64,000 nucleotides of DNA from the NCBI RefSeq assembly GCF_001636345.1, contig NZ_KV440945.1, forward strand, positions 1,899,631 through 1,963,630. Direction: 5' to 3'. The translations under genes and the position numbers were made by a program. Below are positions 48,861 through 57,427 of the stretch, piece after piece. Position 1 is the first letter of the stretch, and the number at the start of each line of letters is the position of its first letter. The notes below the pieces were generated by a model that was not told where the DNA came from, did no database searches, and was given only the letters and a program-made list of their open reading frames with translations. The stretch comes from Cytobacillus gottheilii (GTDB lineage: Bacteria > Bacillota > Bacilli > Bacillales > Cytobacillaceae).

Positions 48861-51665
48861 ATGAGTAATAAATATGTTGTCGTTGATTTAGAAACGACAG
48901 GAAATGCCCCCAAAAAAGGGGATAAAATAATTCAATTTGCAGCAGTTGTCATAGAAGACGGGAAAATAACCAAAGAGTATTCCTCACTTGTAAATCCAAA
49001 TCAGCCTATTCCTCCGTTTATTGAGGAACTGACTGGGTTAACAGATCAAATGGTGAAGACAGCTCCATTTTTCTCGGAAATCGCCGAAGAGATAAATGAT
49101 TTATTAGAAGATGCCTATTTTGTCGCTCATAATGTGCTCTTTGATTTATCTTTTTTACAGGAAGAACTGATCAATGCTGGTTATATCGGCTTTTATGGTC
49201 CGGTCTTAGATACCGTAGAACTGGCTAGAATTCTGCTTCCTTCAGCAGACAGCTATAAGCTTTCCGAACTATCACAAAGCATCGGAATTATTCACGACCG
49301 GCCGCATCAGGCGGATAGTGATTCATACGCTACAGCAGAGCTGTTATTGCTGTTATTAGATAAACTGGAAAAGCTGCCCAAAGAAACGGTAAAGCAGCTA
49401 TTTAGACTATCAGGCGGCTTGAAAAGTGACCTATATACTTTACTAGAAGAGCTTCTGCAGCACAAAGAAACACAGCTTGAAGAAACTCCTCCTATGCTTG
49501 AGATATTTAGGGGAATTGCGATTTGCAAGCAAGAAGATAGTGAAGTAACTAGTAATCATGTGAGCGAACTAGATGAAACTTTTGAGCAATTGAATAAAGA
49601 GTTTGTGTTAAATAAAGGGTTTGAAAGATACGAGAAAAGAGAAGGACAATTAACCATGATGAACAGTGTTAATCATGCATTGCGTTCATCAAAGCATGCC
49701 CTTATTGAAGCCGGTACAGGTGTCGGCAAATCAATCGCTTATCTGCTGCCAGCCGTTTATTATGGAAGAGAAACACAAAAACCTATTATTATCAGTACAT
49801 ATACAACACAGCTTCAAGATCAGCTGCTTACAAATGATATTCCAAAATTGAATAAAATGCTTCCTTTTCAGGTGAATGCAGCGTTAATAAAAGGTCGTGG
49901 CCATTATATTTCAATGGAAAAATTTGAGCACACACTTAAAGAAAGAGAAGATAATTACGATACAGCATTAACAAAAATGCAAATCTTAGTGTGGCTGACG
50001 GAAACGAAATCGGGAGATGTTGATGAATTAAATTTATCGAGCGGCGGTTCACTTTTCTGGAATCGAATTAAAAACGATCTTAATGTTTTTATTGAAACGA
50101 AAGAGTGGAAATCACGGGACTTTTACAGCAGTGCAAAAAAAAGGGCAAATGGTGCCAGTGTCATTATCACCAACCATTCCTTATTGCTGTCGGATATAAC
50201 AGCAGAAAAAGCAATGCTCCCTAAATATCAGCATGTCGTGGTAGATGAAGCACATCATTTTGTTAAGGCTGCAGGAAAGCACCTTGGAAAACGTTTTGAT
50301 TATCTGACGATTCGCATCCTGCTCAGCCAGATTGGCTTGCTGGAACAGAATCAGCTTTTAAATAAACTGGAAAAGCTATTATCTAAACAGTCCAATCATA
50401 CCGTTAAGACCATTCATGCTTTTGAATTCAGCCGTCTAATGACTGCTCTGACTGAAAGTATGGATGAATTGTTTAAGATGATTGGAATCTATGCGAAAAG
50501 ACACAGTAGTGTTAAAAGTCATCAAAACAGAATAAAGGTACTATTTGAAGATGCTGGCCATAACAAAGAAAGTCAATACGTAAAAGCTAATGCAGAAAGG
50601 TTCTTATTTTCATTAAAAGATGTTCTGCATGCAGTGAACGGGACCTTAGAAAAAGCAGCTCTTTTAAAGGAGCTATTAGCACCGGAAGAAAAAATTCTGC
50701 TTGAGGAAACTGCTATGTCTGTCCTAAAACTGGAAGAAATCGCCTCAATGACACGCTCCTTATTTTTGCGGGACCAAGAGGATTCTGTTATTTGGATTGA
50801 AATGGATCAAAGAGCAGCACAAAATGCGACTTCTGTATTGGCAGAACCAATTGAGACTTCAGCACATCTAAAAGAAAGGTTCTTTGCTGTAAAGGAAAGT
50901 GTTGTTTTAACCTCAGCAACTTTAGTGGTGAACCATTCTTTTCAATATTTTCTTAATCAAATTGGGCTGACTAAGGAAGAATGTTTATTAAACCAGATTC
51001 CCTCTCCATTCCAATATAAAAAGCAAATGAAGCTTGTTGTACCGACCGATTTACCGGAAATAAATGCAGTGCCTTTAGAAGATTATGTCGCTTCAATAAC
51101 GGAACATATAATCACGATTTCCGAAGCAACAAAAGGCAGAATGCTGATCCTGTTTACCTCATATGAAATGCTTAGAAAAACATATGAACTGATTAAAGAA
51201 TCCGGGCTGCTTGAAGGATATGCCTTATTTGCACAAGGTATTTCTGGAGGAAGCAGAACACGGTTAACGAGAAATTTTCAGCGCTTTGAGAAATCAATTC
51301 TTTTTGGCACAAGCAGTTTTTGGGAAGGTGTCGACATTCCAGGAGATGACCTATCCTGCTTAATTATCGTGCGCCTGCCTTTTACGCCGCCTGATGAGCC
51401 GATTCACGCTGCGAAGTCAGAACATATTCGCAAGCAAGGCGGAAATTCTTTTTATGAATATGCCCTTCCGGAGGCCGTTCTGCGCTTTAAACAAGGCTTT
51501 GGCAGATTAATCCGAACAGAACATGATCGGGGATTCATACTAGTGTTTGATCGGAGAATCGTAACCACTAAATATGGAAGAGCGTTTCTCGAGTCTGTCC
51601 CTGCAATAGACGTTCAAGAAAAAAATATTAATGAAACTGTCCAATTGATTGAAAAATGGCTATGA
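48861..51665 (+). CDS. dinG: DinG-type 3'-5' exonuclease/helicase
   Basis: 934 residues. N-terminal DEDDh exonuclease (VDLETTGNAPKKGDKI to about residue 170), then a superfamily 2 XPD-like helicase with Walker A GTGVGKS near residue 285, DEAH near 462, and GTSSFWEGVDIPGDD plus GRLIRTEHDRG in the last third. The XPD-type iron-sulfur cysteine cluster is not obvious, as usual for Gram-positive DinG-like proteins, which degrade single-stranded DNA. Same position as in B. subtilis, between panD and ypmA. Confidence 0.93.
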   Translation: MSNKYVVVDLETTGNAPKKGDKIIQFAAVVIEDGKITKEYSSLVNPNQPIPPFIEELTGLTDQMVKTAPFFSEIAEEINDLLEDAYFVAHNVLFDLSFLQEELINAGYIGFYGPVLDTVELARILLPSADSYKLSELSQSIGIIHDRPHQADSDSYATAELLLLLLDKLEKLPKETVKQLFRLSGGLKSDLYTLLEELLQHKETQLEETPPMLEIFRGIAICKQEDSEVTSNHVSELDETFEQLNKEFVLNKGFERYEKREGQLTMMNSVNHALRSSKHALIEAGTGVGKSIAYLLPAVYYGRETQKPIIISTYTTQLQDQLLTNDIPKLNKMLPFQVNAALIKGRGHYISMEKFEHTLKEREDNYDTALTKMQILVWLTETKSGDVDELNLSSGGSLFWNRIKNDLNVFIETKEWKSRDFYSSAKKRANGASVIITNHSLLLSDITAEKAMLPKYQHVVVDEAHHFVKAAGKHLGKRFDYLTIRILLSQIGLLEQNQLLNKLEKLLSKQSNHTVKTIHAFEFSRLMTALTESMDELFKMIGIYAKRHSSVKSHQNRIKVLFEDAGHNKESQYVKANAERFLFSLKDVLHAVNGTLEKAALLKELLAPEEKILLEETAMSVLKLEEIASMTRSLFLRDQEDSVIWIEMDQRAAQNATSVLAEPIETSAHLKERFFAVKESVVLTSATLVVNHSFQYFLNQIGLTKEECLLNQIPSPFQYKKQMKLVVPTDLPEINAVPLEDYVASITEHIITISEATKGRMLILFTSYEMLRKTYELIKESGLLEGYALFAQGISGGSRTRLTRNFQRFEKSILFGTSSFWEGVDIPGDDLSCLIIVRLPFTPPDEPIHAAKSEHIRKQGGNSFYEYALPEAVLRFKQGFGRLIRTEHDRGFILVFDRRIVTTKYGRAFLESVPAIDVQEKNINETVQLIEKWL

Positions 51666-51734
51666 GGGATTTTTGACTGAAATAACGATCCTAAAGCAAT
51701 GGATTGCATCTGTCTGCTATACAAAGAAAAAACA

Positions 51735-51753
51735 CTGCGCCATAGAGGCGCAG
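51735..51753. other. Isolated GC-rich hairpin
   Basis: Stem CTGCGCC / GGCGCAG with a 5-nt loop. It has an A-run (AAAGAAAAAACA) on its left, so it would be a terminator for transcription on the minus strand, where no gene is seen. It may simply terminate dinG imperfectly. Confidence 0.4.
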
Positions 51754-51927
51754 CTTGCCATTTCGTGTTTGGACTAGAAGAAATATTTTGGTTTAGGTTA
51801 TTCCAGCGTTGAAGTATAGCTGTTATACTGATATAAGAAGTTTTACAACTGATTGTAATACTATTTTATCCGAAATGAACGCTGATATAAGTTACAAATA
51901 TTGTAGTCACTAGGGAGGAATTCCAGT

Positions 51928-52098
51928 ATGGAAAGTAAAATTGAAGTGCTGTCAACAGTTAAAATCCAGCAAAGTCCAGATTTGTATAAAATTGTTGACG
52001 CATTGAACAGAACCTTAAAACGTGAAAACCTAATGTTTGGGTTAGCTTTAGATAAGCAAGATGACAAAAAAGCTGTTTTCACGATCTATCGTACATAA
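51928..52098 (+). CDS. ypmA: YpmA, small conserved protein
   Basis: 56 residues, starting MESKIEVLSTVKIQQSPDLY. Too short for common ORF filters. GGGAGGAATTCC precedes the ATG, and the stop overlaps the ypmB start (TAATG). It lies between dinG and ypmB as B. subtilis ypmA does. Function unknown; soluble, and slightly similar in layout to small DUF4264 proteins. Confidence 0.85.
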   Translation: MESKIEVLSTVKIQQSPDLYKIVDALNRTLKRENLMFGLALDKQDDKKAVFTIYRT

Positions 52099-52574
52099 TG
52101 AAAAAGGTTATCTTAATATGTTCGGTCATTTTAGTCATTTTACTCGCATTGGGTATTAATATTTACTTAAATTCAATTGAGCCAGTAAAGGCAGCAGAAG
52201 ATGAAGCTGTTAAAAGGGCTAAAGAAGACACAAATCTTGTGTCAGTATCAGACTTTGAAATATATCATGGAAATGAAACAATCTTTGTTATTGAAGGAAA
52301 GGATGAAAATGGAGACAATGTTTTTGTCTGGGTTCCGGAGAATGATGGAGAAATCCAGTTGTTAAAGCAGTCTGAGGGAATTACTGAACAAGAGGCTCAG
52401 AATATTCTTTTATCAGAAAAAGGGCAAGTGGACGTTATTTCTAGAAAGCTTGGGATGGAAAAGAATATCCCACTATGGGAAATAGCTTATAAAACTGAGG
52501 GAGATTTGCTGAATTACTTTCTAATTGATTTTGAAACAGGCAATAAAAAGTTAAAAGTTATTGAAAACTTGTAA
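52098..52574 (+). CDS. ypmB: YpmB, membrane-anchored DUF5590/PepSY-like protein
   Basis: 158 residues: an N-terminal membrane helix (about 4-24) then an extracytoplasmic domain made of two PepSY-like halves (ENGDNVFVWVPENDGE; EQEAQNILLSEKGQV). Function unknown. Coupled to ypmA by a one-base overlap and 20 bp before aspB. Confidence 0.85.
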   Translation: MKKVILICSVILVILLALGINIYLNSIEPVKAAEDEAVKRAKEDTNLVSVSDFEIYHGNETIFVIEGKDENGDNVFVWVPENDGEIQLLKQSEGITEQEAQNILLSEKGQVDVISRKLGMEKNIPLWEIAYKTEGDLLNYFLIDFETGNKKLKVIENL

Positions 52575-52594
52575 TTTTTTAGGAGGCGCGTTTA

Positions 52595-53794
52595 ATGGAT
52601 TTTGAATTGGCAAACAGAGTGAAAGCACTAACACCATCAACCACTTTAGCGATTACAGCAAAAGCAAAGGAACTAAAAGCACAGGGATTCGACGTTATTG
52701 GCCTTGGGGCAGGAGAGCCTGACTTTAATACTCCGCAGCATATCATTGATGCGGCAGCTGCTTCAATGAATGAAGGTCATACAAAGTATACGCCTGCAGC
52801 TGGGCTTCCTTTATTAAAAAAGGAAATCGCTAAGAAATTGCACAATGATCAAGGACTGCATTTTGACCCATCTGAAATTATTGTGACGAATGGAGCGAAG
52901 CATGCTTTATATACATTGTTTCAGGTTTTGTTAAATGAAGGTGACGAGGTCATCATTCCTATTCCATATTGGGTAAGCTATCCTGAGCAGGTTAAGCTTG
53001 CCGGCGGTGTTCCTGTTTACACGGAAGGATTAGAGGAGAATGAATTCAAAATAACACCAGAACAGCTGGAAGCTTCCATCACTGAAAAAACAAAAGCAGT
53101 TATTATTAATTCGCCATCCAACCCAACTGGGGTTTTATATTCGGAAGAAGAATTGAAAAAGCTTGGTGAAGTCTGTTTAAAACATAAAGTTCTAATTGTT
53201 TCAGATGAAATTTACGAAAAGCTTGTATATGGAGACCATAAGCATATTTCCATTGCACAGATTTCACCTGAGCTTAAAGAGCAGACAATCATTATCAATG
53301 GTGTTTCAAAGTCCCATTCTATGACAGGCTGGAGAATTGGATATGCTGCCGGCAATCAGTCAATCATTAAAGCAATGACAAACCTGGCAAGCCACAGCAC
53401 ATCCAATCCAACTACACCAGCTCAATATGGAACCATTGCAGCATATGCAGGTCCGCAGGATAAGCTTGCAGAAATGAATGCCGCTTTTGAACAGCGTTTA
53501 AATATTATCTATGAGCAGCTTGTATCCATACCGGGGTTTACATGCATTAAGCCGCAAGGAGCCTTTTACCTCTTCCCAAATGTTGCTGAGGCAGCAGCAT
53601 CAGCAGGCTATCAGAATGTTGATGAATTTGTAGCAGCACTGCTGGAGGAAGCGATGGTTGCGGTTATTCCAGGTTCAGGTTTTGGATCGCCAAATAATAT
53701 CCGGATTTCTTATGCAAGCTCATTAGACTTCCTTGAGCAGGCAGTATCAAGAATAAAAAACTTTGTTCTTAGCAAAATAGAACAAACTAACTGA
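52595..53794 (+). CDS. aspB: Aspartate aminotransferase, class I
   Basis: 399-residue fold-type I PLP enzyme, usual length 393. Motifs: GLGAGEPDFNTP, NSPSNPTG, VSDEIYEKLVYG and the PLP lysine in NGVSKSHSMTGWRIGYAAG, and the C-terminal arginine in NNIRISYASS. Interconverts oxaloacetate/glutamate and aspartate. AGGAGGCGCG precedes the ATG. Terminator follows before asnS. Confidence 0.94.
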   Translation: MDFELANRVKALTPSTTLAITAKAKELKAQGFDVIGLGAGEPDFNTPQHIIDAAAASMNEGHTKYTPAAGLPLLKKEIAKKLHNDQGLHFDPSEIIVTNGAKHALYTLFQVLLNEGDEVIIPIPYWVSYPEQVKLAGGVPVYTEGLEENEFKITPEQLEASITEKTKAVIINSPSNPTGVLYSEEELKKLGEVCLKHKVLIVSDEIYEKLVYGDHKHISIAQISPELKEQTIIINGVSKSHSMTGWRIGYAAGNQSIIKAMTNLASHSTSNPTTPAQYGTIAAYAGPQDKLAEMNAAFEQRLNIIYEQLVSIPGFTCIKPQGAFYLFPNVAEAAASAGYQNVDEFVAALLEEAMVAVIPGSGFGSPNNIRISYASSLDFLEQAVSRIKNFVLSKIEQTN

Positions 53795-53847
53795 AACCTG
53801 CTTTCTTGTCAGGCGGAAAAATTTAATGGAAAACTAACACTTATGAA

Positions 53848-53888
53848 CCCCGCCATAAGCTACGAATGGTTTTTGGCGGGTATCTTTT
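53848..53888 (+). terminator. Terminator of aspB
   Basis: Arms CCCGCCA and TTGGCGGG (paired CCGCCA / TGGCGG) with an 18-nt loop, then TATCTTTT. Confidence 0.8.
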
Positions 53889-53941
53889 ATTTAAATAGCA
53901 AGGCTAAAGACAGGTAATCACAGGCTGATCTCAGCAAAGCA

Positions 53942-53970
53942 TTGCTTGAGTGCAATGTGAAAGGTATAAT
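53942..53970 (+). promoter_or_regulatory. Promoter of asnS
   Basis: TTGCTT (53942-53947), 17 bp, TATAAT (53965-53970). No T-box leader is visible between it and the start codon. Confidence 0.7.
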
Positions 53971-54013
53971 ATATTACGATACATAAGAGCGTTTCGTTTT
54001 GGAGGGAACATTA

Positions 54014-55309
54014 GTGATAAAAACAACAATTTCAGAAGTGTACAAGCACGCAGAAAAAGAGGTTAAAATTGGCGCGTGGATCGCAAACAAACGATCCAGC
54101 GGTAAAATAGCATTTCTTCAGCTTCGCGATGGATCCGGATTTATTCAAGGAGTTGTCGTAAAAGCTGATGTATCTGAGGATGTATTCCAAACAGCGAAAA
54201 CTGTTACACAAGAATCATCTGTATATGTAACAGGAGTTGTTCAAAAGGATGAGCGATCTCCATTAGGATATGAATTGCTTGTAACAGGTGTTGAGGTGCT
54301 TCATCATGCAGTTGATTACCCAATTACACCTAAAGAGCACGGAACAGAATTCTTAATGGATAACCGTCACTTATGGCTGCGTTCACGCAGACAGCACGCT
54401 GTGATGAAGATACGTAATGAAATTATTCGTGCAACGTACGAATTTTTCAATGAAAATGGCTTTTCGAAGGTTGATCCGCCAATTCTAACAGGCAGTGCTC
54501 CGGAAGGAACATCTGAATTATTCGCAACAAAATATTTCGATGAAGATGCTTATCTGTCTCAAAGCGGCCAGTTATATATGGAAGCTGCAGCAATGGCATT
54601 AGGAAAGGTTTTCTCTTTTGGACCAACCTTCCGTGCGGAAAAATCAAAAACGCGCCGTCATTTAATTGAGTTCTGGATGATTGAGCCAGAGATGGCATTC
54701 ACTGAATTTGACGAAAACCTTGAGGTTCAGGAACAATATGTAGCATACATTGTACAAGCTGTTCTGAAGAACTGTAAGCTTGAGTTAAAAACATTAGGAC
54801 GCGACACAGAAAAGCTTGAAAAGATTACAGCACCATTCCCGCGTATAACATATGATGATGCCATTGTATTCTTGCACGAAAAAGGCTTTGATGACATTAA
54901 GTGGGGAGATGATTTCGGCGCACCACATGAAACAGCTATCGCTGAAAGCTATGATAAACCTGTTTTTATCACACATTACCCGACTTCGTTAAAACCTTTT
55001 TACATGCAGCCAGATCCAAACAGAGATGATGTTGTATTATGTGCAGATTTAATTGCTCCAGAAGGATATGGAGAGATTATCGGCGGATCTGAAAGAATTC
55101 ATGACTTTGAACTGCTGAAACAGCGTTTAGAAGAGCATAACCTTGAAATGGATGCATATAAGTGGTACTTAGAGCTGCGTCAATATGGCTCAGTTCCTCA
55201 TTCCGGCTTTGGTCTTGGTTTAGAGCGTACAGTAGCTTGGATCAGCGGCGTGGAGCATGTTCGTGAATCTATCCCATTCCCGCGTTTGCTGAACCGTCTA
55301 TATCCATAA
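54014..55309 (+). CDS. asnS: Asparaginyl-tRNA synthetase
   Basis: 431 residues from GTG 54014 with GGAGGG 7 bp upstream; TTG 53999 lies before that site and is rejected. N-terminal OB-fold anticodon domain (residues 1-105), then a class IIb catalytic core with motifs 2 and 3 ([34 protein letters not shown]). Charges tRNA-Asn. The strong terminator downstream separates it from dnaD. Confidence 0.97.
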   Translation: MIKTTISEVYKHAEKEVKIGAWIANKRSSGKIAFLQLRDGSGFIQGVVVKADVSEDVFQTAKTVTQESSVYVTGVVQKDERSPLGYELLVTGVEVLHHAVDYPITPKEHGTEFLMDNRHLWLRSRRQHAVMKIRNEIIRATYEFFNENGFSKVDPPILTGSAPEGTSELFATKYFDEDAYLSQSGQLYMEAAAMALGKVFSFGPTFRAEKSKTRRHLIEFWMIEPEMAFTEFDENLEVQEQYVAYIVQAVLKNCKLELKTLGRDTEKLEKITAPFPRITYDDAIVFLHEKGFDDIKWGDDFGAPHETAIAESYDKPVFITHYPTSLKPFYMQPDPNRDDVVLCADLIAPEGYGEIIGGSERIHDFELLKQRLEEHNLEMDAYKWYLELRQYGSVPHSGFGLGLERTVAWISGVEHVRESIPFPRLLNRLYP

Positions 55310-55320
55310 TACAAATAGTA

Positions 55321-55357
55321 AAAATGAAAATCCGCCAATGCGGATTTTTCATTTTTT
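55321..55357 (+). terminator. Terminator of asnS
   Basis: Arms AAAATGAAAATCCGC and GCGGATTTTTCATTTT with a CAAT loop; T-run present. Confidence 0.93.
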
Positions 55358-55443
55358 ACAGACCTTGCTGAAAAAACTTACCTTTATTTCTAACACCCAG
55401 TATGTAATTCTTCATGATATACTAAAAGGGAGGTGTCCAATTC

Positions 55444-56151
55444 ATGGCGAAAGAACATTTATTAAAATGGCTTCAGGAAGGTAACATAAGTGTTCCTGAT
55501 GTCCTGCTTTCCAATTATAAAGACTTAAACTTAAACGAATGTGAATTAGTGTTAATTCTCCAAGTCATTTCATTTATTGAAAAAGGCAATGATTTTCCTA
55601 CCCCTGTTGAGTTATCTTCAAGAATGACAATTTCCGTTTCAGAATGTACAGATCAATTGAGAAGACTCATTCAAAAGGGCTGTATTAAAATAAAAGAGGA
55701 AATAACAAGAGATGGAATCCGCTTTGAAAAATATGATATTGAACCGCTTTGGGGCAAACTGATTGATCTCTTTCTGCATAAGGAAAAAAGAGAGAGTCAG
55801 TTAAAACATCAGCAGGATGAAACAGACTTATATACATGTTTTGAAAGAGAATTTGGCCGTCCTTTGTCTCCATTTGAAATTGAGTCTTTAACATTATGGC
55901 TGGACGATGATCATCATGATCCCCATATTATTAAAGCGGCTTTAAGAGAAGCGGTGATGTCTGGAAAGCTTAATTTTAGATATATTGATCGCATATTGTT
56001 TGAATGGAAGCGCAATGGCATTAAAACCATCGAGCAGGCGAAAAGCTATGGGAAAAAATTCAGGCAAAACCAGCAGCAGGCAAGCCGCCCTGACAAAGAT
56101 TCATCTTCACAGGCAAAGTCAGTGCCTTTTTATAACTGGCTTGAGCAATAA
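55444..56151 (+). CDS. dnaD: Replication initiation/restart protein DnaD
   Basis: 235 residues. N-terminal winged-helix DDBH1 domain (about 1-125) and C-terminal DDBH2 domain (about 130-195) with the DnaB_2 signature YIDRILFEWKRNGIKT, followed by a flexible glutamine-rich tail. Acts with DnaB and DnaI in helicase loading; essential in B. subtilis. GGGAGGTG precedes the ATG. Next genes nth and ypoC as in B. subtilis. Confidence 0.96.
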   Translation: MAKEHLLKWLQEGNISVPDVLLSNYKDLNLNECELVLILQVISFIEKGNDFPTPVELSSRMTISVSECTDQLRRLIQKGCIKIKEEITRDGIRFEKYDIEPLWGKLIDLFLHKEKRESQLKHQQDETDLYTCFEREFGRPLSPFEIESLTLWLDDDHHDPHIIKAALREAVMSGKLNFRYIDRILFEWKRNGIKTIEQAKSYGKKFRQNQQQASRPDKDSSSQAKSVPFYNWLEQ

Positions 56152-56179
56152 CGTACAAAGAAACTAAGTGGTGAGGTTT

Positions 56180-56839
56180 ATGTTAAATAAAACAGATATT
56201 AGATACTGTTTAGACACAATAGGTGAAATGTTTCCAGAAGCACATTGTGAACTTGTTCATGAAAACCCATTTGAACTTGTCATAGCCGTGGCTCTTTCTG
56301 CACAATGTACGGATGTGCTTGTAAATAAAGTAACGAAAAACTTATTTAAAAAATACAAAACTCCTGAGGATTATCTGCAGGTATCTTTGGAAGAGTTGCA
56401 GCAGGATATTCGTTCCATTGGTTTGTACCGCAATAAGGCGAAAAATATTCAGAAGCTATGCCGAATGTTAATTGATGAATATAATGGAACTGTGCCAAAG
56501 ACAAGAGATGAGCTTGTTGAGCTTCCTGGTGTCGGCAGAAAAACAGCAAATGTAGTTATGTCTGTTGCTTTCGGAGTTCCAGCGATTGCTGTGGATACAC
56601 ATGTTGAAAGAGTCAGCAAAAGATTAGCTTTTTGCAGATGGAAAGACTCTGTACTTGAGGTTGAAAAAACATTAATGAGGAAAGTTCCTGAAGAAGAATG
56701 GTCTGTTACACATCACCGGCTCATTTTCTTTGGGCGCTATCATTGCAAGGCACAAAACCCCCAATGTCCAGAATGCCCATTATTAGAGATGTGCCGTGAA
56801 GGCAAAAAAAGAATGAAAGCAGCTCAAGCAAGTGGCTGA
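56180..56839 (+). CDS. nth: Endonuclease III
   Basis: 219 residues from ATG 56180 behind GTGAGGT. Base-excision glycosylase and AP lyase for oxidised pyrimidines. Helix-hairpin-helix LPGVGRKTANVV with the catalytic Lys, catalytic Asp in VDTHVERV, and a 4Fe-4S cluster with four Cys near residues 187-203 (CKAQNPQCPECPLLEMC). Overlaps ypoC slightly. Confidence 0.96.
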   Translation: MLNKTDIRYCLDTIGEMFPEAHCELVHENPFELVIAVALSAQCTDVLVNKVTKNLFKKYKTPEDYLQVSLEELQQDIRSIGLYRNKAKNIQKLCRMLIDEYNGTVPKTRDELVELPGVGRKTANVVMSVAFGVPAIAVDTHVERVSKRLAFCRWKDSVLEVEKTLMRKVPEEEWSVTHHRLIFFGRYHCKAQNPQCPECPLLEMCREGKKRMKAAQASG

Positions 56840-57347
56840 TCTCATGATTGATGTTCCTCAGCATTTTTGCCACGGTTCTTTTTATAAAAAAGGCACAATG
56901 ATTGCAATTAGACAAGACACTTCACCTGCAGATCTCACGGTGCCTTTTTTGGCGGACATTCTGTACTTAAAAAACTACTCTAAACTTTATCCGCCAGAGC
57001 AAGTGGACATCTATATTCCAATGATGCTAAAGCAATGGAGATCCATCAAAGAATTATTGGCTGTTAAGTTTGAAAAGCGCCAGTTTGAGGGAGCAGAGGA
57101 GCAAATGAAATACGGAATAGCATTTGCGATCCAATGGATACACTGGATGAATGGAAAGACAGTGGATTTAGGTAATATAGGTCATTTTGATGAATGGAAA
57201 ATACATCCGGTTAACAGTACAGAAAGAATTCAATTTATCCTCATAAGGCCAGTGCTCTATCATTCATTTGTTCAGCTTTGTGAGTTAATAGGAGAATTGG
57301 AGAAACAATACTTTAAAATGCTGGCAGTAAAAGGGAAGAGCAAATAG
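56832..57347 (+). CDS. ypoC: YpoC, conserved hypothetical protein
   Basis: 171 residues. Soluble, no recognised domain; the only notable part is the conserved-looking EQMKYGIAFAIQWIHWMNG. The start is uncertain: GTG 56832 overlaps nth by 8 bp, and ATG 56844 is an alternative; neither has a strong ribosome-binding site. It lies between nth and ponA as in B. subtilis and is convergent to ponA. Confidence 0.82.
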   Translation: MADLMIDVPQHFCHGSFYKKGTMIAIRQDTSPADLTVPFLADILYLKNYSKLYPPEQVDIYIPMMLKQWRSIKELLAVKFEKRQFEGAEEQMKYGIAFAIQWIHWMNGKTVDLGNIGHFDEWKIHPVNSTERIQFILIRPVLYHSFVQLCELIGELEKQYFKMLAVKGKSK

Positions 57348-57376
57348 CATCTTCATAACCGTGTTAGCCGAAATAT

Positions 57377-57415
57377 AAAAAGAAAAAGCGCTCAAATTGA
57401 GCGCTTTTCTTTTTG
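57377..57415. terminator. Bidirectional terminator ypoC/ponA
   Basis: Arms AAAAAGAAAAAGCGCTC and GAGCGCTTTTCTTTTT with an AAATT loop; T-runs on both strands. Confidence 0.95.
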
Positions 57416-57427
57416 AATAGAGGAGAG

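Noticed and set aside
53795..54013. T-box leader for asnS
   Set aside because: No AGGGUGG-type T-box bulge or specifier loop; only an aspB terminator and a plain promoter are seen.
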